Positions 53,683 through 58,109 of a DNA stretch of 58,109 nucleotides are shown here, piece after piece (positions within the stretch are counted from its first letter, which is position 1; each line of letters starts with the position of its first letter). The position numbers and the translations under genes are program-made. This stretch comes from Massilia sp. YIM B02443 (GTDB lineage Bacteria > Pseudomonadota > Gammaproteobacteria > Burkholderiales > Burkholderiaceae_D): the NCBI RefSeq assembly GCF_030411955.1, contig NZ_JASNRA010000030.1, forward strand, positions 1 through 58,109, read 5' to 3'. The notes beneath the pieces are model-generated. The model did not search any database. It was not told the origin of the DNA and was given only the letters and a program-made list of their open reading frames with translations.

Positions 53683-56600
53683 CTACGCATCCGGCGCCAC
53701 CAGCGGCAGCTCCAGCACGAAGGCGGTGCCGGCGCCGGGCGCGCTCTCGACCCGGATGGTGCCGCCCAGCAGCGTGGTGACGATGTTCCAGGCGATGTTG
53801 AGTCCCAGTCCGGTGCCGCCCTGCCCCATGCGCGTGGTGTAGAACGGATCGAAGATGCGGCCCAGGTGCTCGCTCTCGATGCCGCGGCCGTCGTCGCGGA
53901 AGCTCAGGCTTACCCCACCGTCGAAGCGGCTGGCCTGCAGCGTCATGACGCCGCCCGGCGCCTCGAAGGCGTGCAGCATGGCATTGTTGACGAAGTTGAT
54001 GATCACCTGCCCCAACGGCCCGGGATAGCCGTCCATCACGATACCGGGCGGGACGTCCAGCAGCAACTGGTGGCCGGCGCGGCGCACCGTGTTCATCATG
54101 GTCGCGGCGATCTCGTGACAGGCCTGGGCCAGGTCGAAGCGGCGGCGCTGGTCGCTGGCCTGGTCGACCGACACCTGGCGGAAGCTGCTTACCAGCTCGG
54201 CCGCGTTGTGCAGGCTGCGCGCGATCAGTTCGGATGCTTCGATCGAGGCCGCCATATACCCTTCCAGGTCGGAACGCTTGAGGGTGGCCGTCTCGAGGCG
54301 CCGCGCCAGCGCGCCGGTGCGCTCCTGCAGCGTGCTCGCCATTAACAGGCTATTGCCGATCGGCGTGTTCAGCTCGTGCGCCACGCCCGCCACCAGCGAA
54401 CCGAGCGAGGCCAGCTTCTCGTGCGCCGCCAGCTGGGCTTGCGTTTCCTTGAGCTGGTGGTAAGCGCCGGCATTGTCGATCGCCACGCCGACGTAAGCCG
54501 CGAGCGTGCCCAGCATGTCGAGGTGCACCTGGGAATAGGCGTACGGCGCCAGGCTCTGCACCGTCAACCCGCCCAGCACCCGTTCGCCCACCGTCACCGG
54601 CACGCACAGCAGCGAGGCCGGACGCAGGCGCGGCTCGAGACCCGGCAGCGTTGCAAGCCGGGCGGCATCTCCGTCGCCGAGCTCGGCCACGACGTCGCCC
54701 AGCAGGATCTCGCGCCCCTCCAGCGCGCAGGCAAGCAGCAGGTGGCGCCCTCCTTCCAGCGCCAGCTCGCCCGGCGCGGCGCGGCGGCCATCGGCCATCA
54801 CGAACGGCAGCTCGAGCACCCCGCGTCCCGGGCGCAGCAGCGCCACCGCGAACACCGGCGCGTCCATCAGTTCGCCCACGTGCTGGTACAGCGTGGCCAT
54901 GATCGCTTCGCTGTCCAGGTTGGCGGTCAGCACCCGCCCCATGTCGGACAGCAGCGCGATGTCGCGGTGGGCGCGCTCGACCGATTCCTTCTGGCGCTCG
55001 ACGTCTTCCTTCTGCAGGCGCAGCTCGGCGGTGCGGGCGCCGACCTCGCGCTCGAGCCGGTCGGTCTGCTCGACCAGGGCGTGCACGCGCATGCGGTAGG
55101 CCAGGTACGACAGCGCCAGCACGGTCGCCCCCAGGAACGTGCGGAACCACCAGGTCTTCCAGAACGGCGGCGTGATCGTGATGGCCAGCGTGGCCGCTTC
55201 CGGATTCCACACGCCATCCTTGTTGCTGGCGCGGACCCGGAACACGTAGCGGCCCGGATCCAGGTTGGTGTAGGTGGCGAAGCGGCGCCCGGCGGTGGTG
55301 TCGACCCAGCCCTGATCGAAGCCGTCCAGGCGGTAGGCATAGCGGTTGCCGCGCGGGTCGGCGTAGTGCAGCGCCGCGAATTCGAGCGTGAACACGGCGT
55401 CGCGGTGCGACAGCGTCACCTCCTTGCGCGCCGGCAGGTCGTGCACCCCGAGCGAGCGGTTCAGCACCAGCAGGTCGGTGATCGCCACGGTCGGCGGGAA
55501 CGGGTTGTCGCGCACCTCGGACGGCTGGAACGAGGTCATGCCGTTCATGCCGCCGAAGTGCATGCGGCCATCCCGACCGCGCCAGCCCGAACCGACGAAA
55601 TACGAGCCGTCGATCAGGCCGTCCTTGGCGGTGTAGCTCTTGGTCTGGCCGCTGCCCGGGTCGATGCGGGTGATGCCGGCGGTGGTGCTGGCCCACAGGT
55701 GGCCGTCGCCATCCTCGAGCGCGACCCCGATCGGCGGCGCCGGCTGCTCGCCGCTGAACGGGAAGAAGCGGAAGCGCGCCCCTTCTTCCCCTTGTTCCAT
55801 GCGGTGCAGGCCGCCGGCGGTGCCGATCCACAGTTCGCCGGCGGCGGTCTCGAGCAGGTTGTAGACGCGGCTGTGGCGCAGGCTGGCGGGGTCGGCCGGA
55901 TCGTGGCGGTAATGGGTGAAGGTGTTGGCGGCGCGGTCGAACCGTTCCAGCCCCGATTCGGTGCCGATCCAGATCATGCCGTGGCGGTCTTCCAGCAGCG
56001 CCAGGCCGTAGTTGTCGCCCAGGCTGGTCGGATCGTCGGGATCGTTGCGCCAGCTGCGCGTGGTGAGCGCGCCCGGGCCCAGCGCCGACAGGCCGCCGCG
56101 GGTGACGATCCACAGCGTGCCGTCGCGCCCGACGCGCAGCGCCTGCACGTAGCTGGCGCCGCCGCCGTGTCCGAGCGGCACCCGGCCCGACGCGCCGTCC
56201 GGGTCGCGCCACAGCAGGCCGGTGGGCGTGCCGATCCACAGCCGCCTGCCGCCGAGCGCCAGCGCGGTCACCACACCGCCCGGCAGCACCGGTTCCCGGA
56301 TCCTTTCCAGGCCGCGCGTAGCCGGGTCCAGCCGCAGCAAGCCGTCGCCGGTGGTGCCGACCCAGATGCGGCCGTCCGGATCGCCGTGCACCGCGCGCAC
56401 CTTGGCCCGGCCCAGGCCGTCGGCGGTGCCGTAGCGCGCGAAGCCGCCGCTGGCCAGGTCGGTGCGGCTCACGCCGCCGAAATAGGTGCCGACCCAGAGC
56501 GTGCCGGTGCGATCGACCAGCACCGACGTCACCTGGTTGTCCGACAGGCTGTGCTGGTCGTACTGCGAATGGCGGTAGCTGACGAACTGGCCGCTGGCCG

Positions 56601-57549
56601 GATCGCGCCACTTGAGGCCGCCCGTGTCGGTGCCGACCCACAGCTGCGCGCCACCGTCGTGGTACAGGCGCTCGATGCGCAGGTCGGCCATGCGCTCGGC
56701 CGCGCCTAGCGGTACCGGTTGCGGCATGGCTTCGCCGACGCGCCAGGCGGCGAGGCCGGCGGCGGTGCCGATCCACAGCGTCTCGCGCGGGCCCATCGAC
56801 AACGACAGCACGTTGTCGCGCGCCGGGTTACGCCGCGCCAATCCTTTCGGCTCGACCGCGAAATGCTCGAAGCGCGCCGCGCCCGGCGCCAGCCGGTCGA
56901 CGCCGGAGGCCATGCCGATCCACAGCGCGCCGTCGGCGCCCAGCGCCAGCGCGTTGATGCGCTCGTCGCGCAGGCTGGCCGGGTTGCCCGGCTCGTGGCG
57001 CCAGGCCCGGTGGCGGCCGCTGGCCGGATCGAAGCGCACCAGGCCGTCGCTGGTGGCCAGCCACAGTTCGCCGTTTGGGGCCGGCAGGATGGTGGTCACG
57101 CCGCGCATCGGCGCCCTGCCCGGCTGCGCCAGCAGGTGGCGCTGGAAGCGGCCAGTGACCGGATCGAAGCGCGCCAGGCCGCCCTTGGTGCCGAACCACA
57201 GCACGCCGTTGCCGTCCTGGTACGCGGCCGAGACGAAATTGTCGGGCAGGCTGCCGGGGTCGTTCGGGTCGTTGTGGAACACCGTCATGCGGTAGCCGTC
57301 GAAGCGGTGCAGGCCGGCCTGGGTGCCGAACCAGATGAATCCCTGGCGGTCTTGCAGGATGCTCAGCACCGATTGCTGCGCCAGGCCGTTTTCGCTGGTG
57401 AGACGTTCGAAGCGCAGGCTGCGCTGGGCGGCGCCGGCGTCGCCGGGCAGGGTGGCGCACAGCACGGCGGCGATCAGCATGGCCGCGAGCGCGGCGGCGC
57501 GCGTCATACAAAGCAGGCCGGCGTTGGCGGCCCTGGTCAAGCCCAGCAT
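53683..57549 (-). CDS. Two-component sensor kinase with periplasmic beta-propeller, Y_Y_Y, GAF and HisKA-HATPase domains
   Basis: 1288-residue membrane sensor. A signal or anchor helix lies near residues 15-35. A large extracytoplasmic region of ligand-binding-propeller repeats (Reg_prop type; many WIGTxxGL strands such as FIWFGTQAGLHRFDG) runs to about residue 700. A Y_Y_Y domain follows (YRLDGFDQGWVD, RYVFRVRASNKDGVW) to about 790, and then one membrane helix at about 800-820. Inside the cell are a coiled coil, a GAF domain (about 870-1030) and the kinase: H-box LVAGVAHELNTPIGNS (His about 1058), N-box VNNAMLHAF and the GTGLGLNIA glycine box. No receiver or output domain is present, so a separate response regulator is needed; none is adjacent here. 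Such sensors often respond to sugars, but the ligand is unknown. Confidence 0.92.
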   Translation of the reverse strand: MLGLTRAANAGLLCMTRAAALAAMLIAAVLCATLPGDAGAAQRSLRFERLTSENGLAQQSVLSILQDRQGFIWFGTQAGLHRFDGYRMTVFHNDPNDPGSLPDNFVSAAYQDGNGVLWFGTKGGLARFDPVTGRFQRHLLAQPGRAPMRGVTTILPAPNGELWLATSDGLVRFDPASGRHRAWRHEPGNPASLRDERINALALGADGALWIGMASGVDRLAPGAARFEHFAVEPKGLARRNPARDNVLSLSMGPRETLWIGTAAGLAAWRVGEAMPQPVPLGAAERMADLRIERLYHDGGAQLWVGTDTGGLKWRDPASGQFVSYRHSQYDQHSLSDNQVTSVLVDRTGTLWVGTYFGGVSRTDLASGGFARYGTADGLGRAKVRAVHGDPDGRIWVGTTGDGLLRLDPATRGLERIREPVLPGGVVTALALGGRRLWIGTPTGLLWRDPDGASGRVPLGHGGGASYVQALRVGRDGTLWIVTRGGLSALGPGALTTRSWRNDPDDPTSLGDNYGLALLEDRHGMIWIGTESGLERFDRAANTFTHYRHDPADPASLRHSRVYNLLETAAGELWIGTAGGLHRMEQGEEGARFRFFPFSGEQPAPPIGVALEDGDGHLWASTTAGITRIDPGSGQTKSYTAKDGLIDGSYFVGSGWRGRDGRMHFGGMNGMTSFQPSEVRDNPFPPTVAITDLLVLNRSLGVHDLPARKEVTLSHRDAVFTLEFAALHYADPRGNRYAYRLDGFDQGWVDTTAGRRFATYTNLDPGRYVFRVRASNKDGVWNPEAATLAITITPPFWKTWWFRTFLGATVLALSYLAYRMRVHALVEQTDRLEREVGARTAELRLQKEDVERQKESVERAHRDIALLSDMGRVLTANLDSEAIMATLYQHVGELMDAPVFAVALLRPGRGVLELPFVMADGRRAAPGELALEGGRHLLLACALEGREILLGDVVAELGDGDAARLATLPGLEPRLRPASLLCVPVTVGERVLGGLTVQSLAPYAYSQVHLDMLGTLAAYVGVAIDNAGAYHQLKETQAQLAAHEKLASLGSLVAGVAHELNTPIGNSLLMASTLQERTGALARRLETATLKRSDLEGYMAASIEASELIARSLHNAAELVSSFRQVSVDQASDQRRRFDLAQACHEIAATMMNTVRRAGHQLLLDVPPGIVMDGYPGPLGQVIINFVNNAMLHAFEAPGGVMTLQASRFDGGVSLSFRDDGRGIESEHLGRIFDPFYTTRMGQGGTGLGLNIAWNIVTTLLGGTIRVESAPGAGTAFVLELPLVAPDA

Positions 57550-57618
57550 ATTCTTCCGTTCGACAAGTCCAAGCGGCTAATCTACCAGAGGATCTGTTGC
57601 CAGGAAATAATTCGAGAC

Positions 57619-57647
57619 TTCCAGAAACAACAAGCCGCTGCTATAAT
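57619..57647 (+). promoter_or_regulatory. Promoter of the first tRNA-Arg gene
   Basis: TATAAT at 57642-57647 has a weak -35 (TTCCAG) 17 bases upstream and lies 12 bases before the tRNA. Confidence 0.6.
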
Positions 57648-57658
57648 GCGTGCATCGG

Positions 57659-57735
57659 GCGGCTGTAGCTCAGCTGGATAGAGTACTTGGCTACGAACCA
57701 AGGGGTCGTGGGTTCGATTCCTGCCAGCCGCACCA
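57659..57735 (+). tRNA. tRNA-Arg (anticodon ACG), copy 1
   Basis: The 77-base gene folds into the cloverleaf: acceptor GCGGCTG pairs with CAGCCGC, TAGCTCAGCTGGATAGAG forms the D arm, CTTGG/CCAAG is the anticodon stem around loop CTACGAA, and GTGGGTTCGATTCCTGC closes the T arm. The anticodon is ACG, which decodes CGU/CGC/CGA after A34 to I editing. The 3' CCA is encoded. It is identical to the copy at 57904-57980. Confidence 0.97.
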
Positions 57736-57745
57736 AGAAATGCAA

Positions 57746-57775
57746 GGGACCAGATCGCAAGATCTGGTCCCTTTT
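57746..57775 (+). terminator. Intrinsic terminator after first tRNA-Arg
   Basis: GGGACCAGATC and GATCTGGTCCC form an 11-base perfect stem with a GCAA tetraloop, followed by TTTT. Confidence 0.85.
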
Positions 57776-57863
57776 GCTTTGGCGGCTGCATGTGCGAGGG
57801 CTGGACGAACGCCCTCCTGCACCACGGTTTTCGGGCCGGCCTGCACGAAATGGCAATGAGGCT

Positions 57864-57892
57864 TTGCCAAGACGCCAAGGTGCCGCTATAAT
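57864..57892 (+). promoter_or_regulatory. Promoter of the second tRNA-Arg gene
   Basis: TTGCCA at 57864-57869 and TATAAT at 57887-57892 are spaced by 17 bases, a good sigma70 match, 11 bases before the tRNA. Confidence 0.7.
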
Positions 57893-57903
57893 GCCTGCAT
57901 TGG

Positions 57904-57980
57904 GCGGCTGTAGCTCAGCTGGATAGAGTACTTGGCTACGAACCAAGGGGTCGTGGGTTCGATTCCTGCCAGCCGCACCA
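57904..57980 (+). tRNA. tRNA-Arg (anticodon ACG), copy 2
   Basis: This is base-for-base identical to copy 1 over 77 bases, including CCA. It has its own promoter and terminator, so it is a separate transcription unit. Confidence 0.97.
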
Positions 57981-57992
57981 ACCTTCTTCAGA

Positions 57993-58024
57993 TAAGGGCA
58001 CTTCGCAAGAAGTGCCCTTATTGC
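57993..58024 (+). terminator. Intrinsic terminator after second tRNA-Arg
   Basis: TAAGGGCACTTC and GAAGTGCCCTTA form a 12-base perfect stem with a GCAA tetraloop, followed by a short T-rich tail (TTGCTTT). Confidence 0.75.
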
Positions 58025-58068
58025 TTTGTGCGCCCGGTTTTTAGGCGCGCCACCTGCCAGCGAACGCC

Positions 58069-58109
58069 ATGACCGACAGCCCAGTCTTTCATCCGCAGCC
58101 CGACGAGCA
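58069..58109 (+). CDS. 5' end of an unidentified gene, cut by the window edge
   Basis: An ATG with no stop before the window end encodes MTDSPVFHPQPDE. The product cannot be identified from 13 residues, and the start is not supported by a strong ribosome-binding site. Confidence 0.35.
   Translation, partial: MTDSPVFHPQPDE

Noticed and set aside
57582..57946. Minus-strand reading frames across the tRNA genes encoding RNRTHDPLVRSQVLYPAELQ
   Set aside because: These are antisense translations of the tRNA-Arg genes, a well-known false-positive protein pattern; no ribosome-binding site or conserved protein supports them.

Overview
This 58 kb window is a high-GC bacterial chromosome segment. Gene content and protein style (DUF1302 porin-like protein, urease order D-A-B-C-E-F-G followed by HupE/UreJ, Ku/LigD pair, TonB receptor, M1 and S9 peptidases) suggest a betaproteobacterium near Massilia/Telluria (Oxalobacteraceae). 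That placement is inferred from family resemblance; there is no rRNA in the window. About fifty protein genes and two tRNA genes are supported. No CRISPR array, prophage or IS transposase was seen.

Layout. 1-12.1 kb: a large penicillin-binding transpeptidase (minus), two small exported proteins, an S9 peptidase (minus), an overlapping RNase H-like/HD pair, overlapping MFS and EamA transporters, and a TonB-dependent receptor. 12.4-20.7 kb: phosphatidylserine decarboxylase; a divergent LysR/azoreductase pair with a pirin gene behind a short inverted-repeat element; several hypothetical genes, one apparently split by an in-frame TGA; an aspartoacylase-like enzyme; and an ArsR-type regulator with a palindromic operator in front of an Old Yellow Enzyme. 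21-29.9 kb: M1 aminopeptidase, a proline-rich membrane-anchored protein, an EEP-family hydrolase, a thioesterase, a GNAT acetyltransferase, a beta-helix lipoprotein, an ArsC-like reductase and an acyltransferase. 30-39.4 kb (minus): DUF1302 outer-membrane protein, SulP transporter, and a complete urease operon. 39.5-48.1 kb: a diguanylate cyclase, then an SDR-Ku-small membrane protein group, a catalase, and DNA ligase D, together a stress-survival and double-strand-break-repair cluster. 48.3-58.1 kb: a Lys/Ala-rich secreted protein, a 2-hydroxyacid dehydrogenase, a two-gene McrBC-type restriction system of lower GC, a 1288-residue sensor kinase, and two identical tandem tRNA-Arg(ACG) genes, each with its own promoter and terminator.

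How genes work together. Urease structural subunits (A, B, C) and nickel-insertion accessories (D, E, F, G) are tightly packed and partly overlapping, with a HupE/UreJ nickel-permease-like gene at the end. Ku and LigD together form bacterial non-homologous end joining; they flank a catalase, and both carry Lys/Ala-rich low-complexity segments. The LysR-azoR-pirin and ArsR-OYE groups look like two separate quinone/electrophile response modules. The McrB-like ATPase carries an inserted EVE/PUA-like segment between Walker A and Walker B, which makes the McrBC pair the best candidate for an uncommon modified-DNA defence system here.

All calls come from reading sequence and translations; no database search was run. 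Motifs are directly visible, family names come from established knowledge, and regulatory roles are inference.
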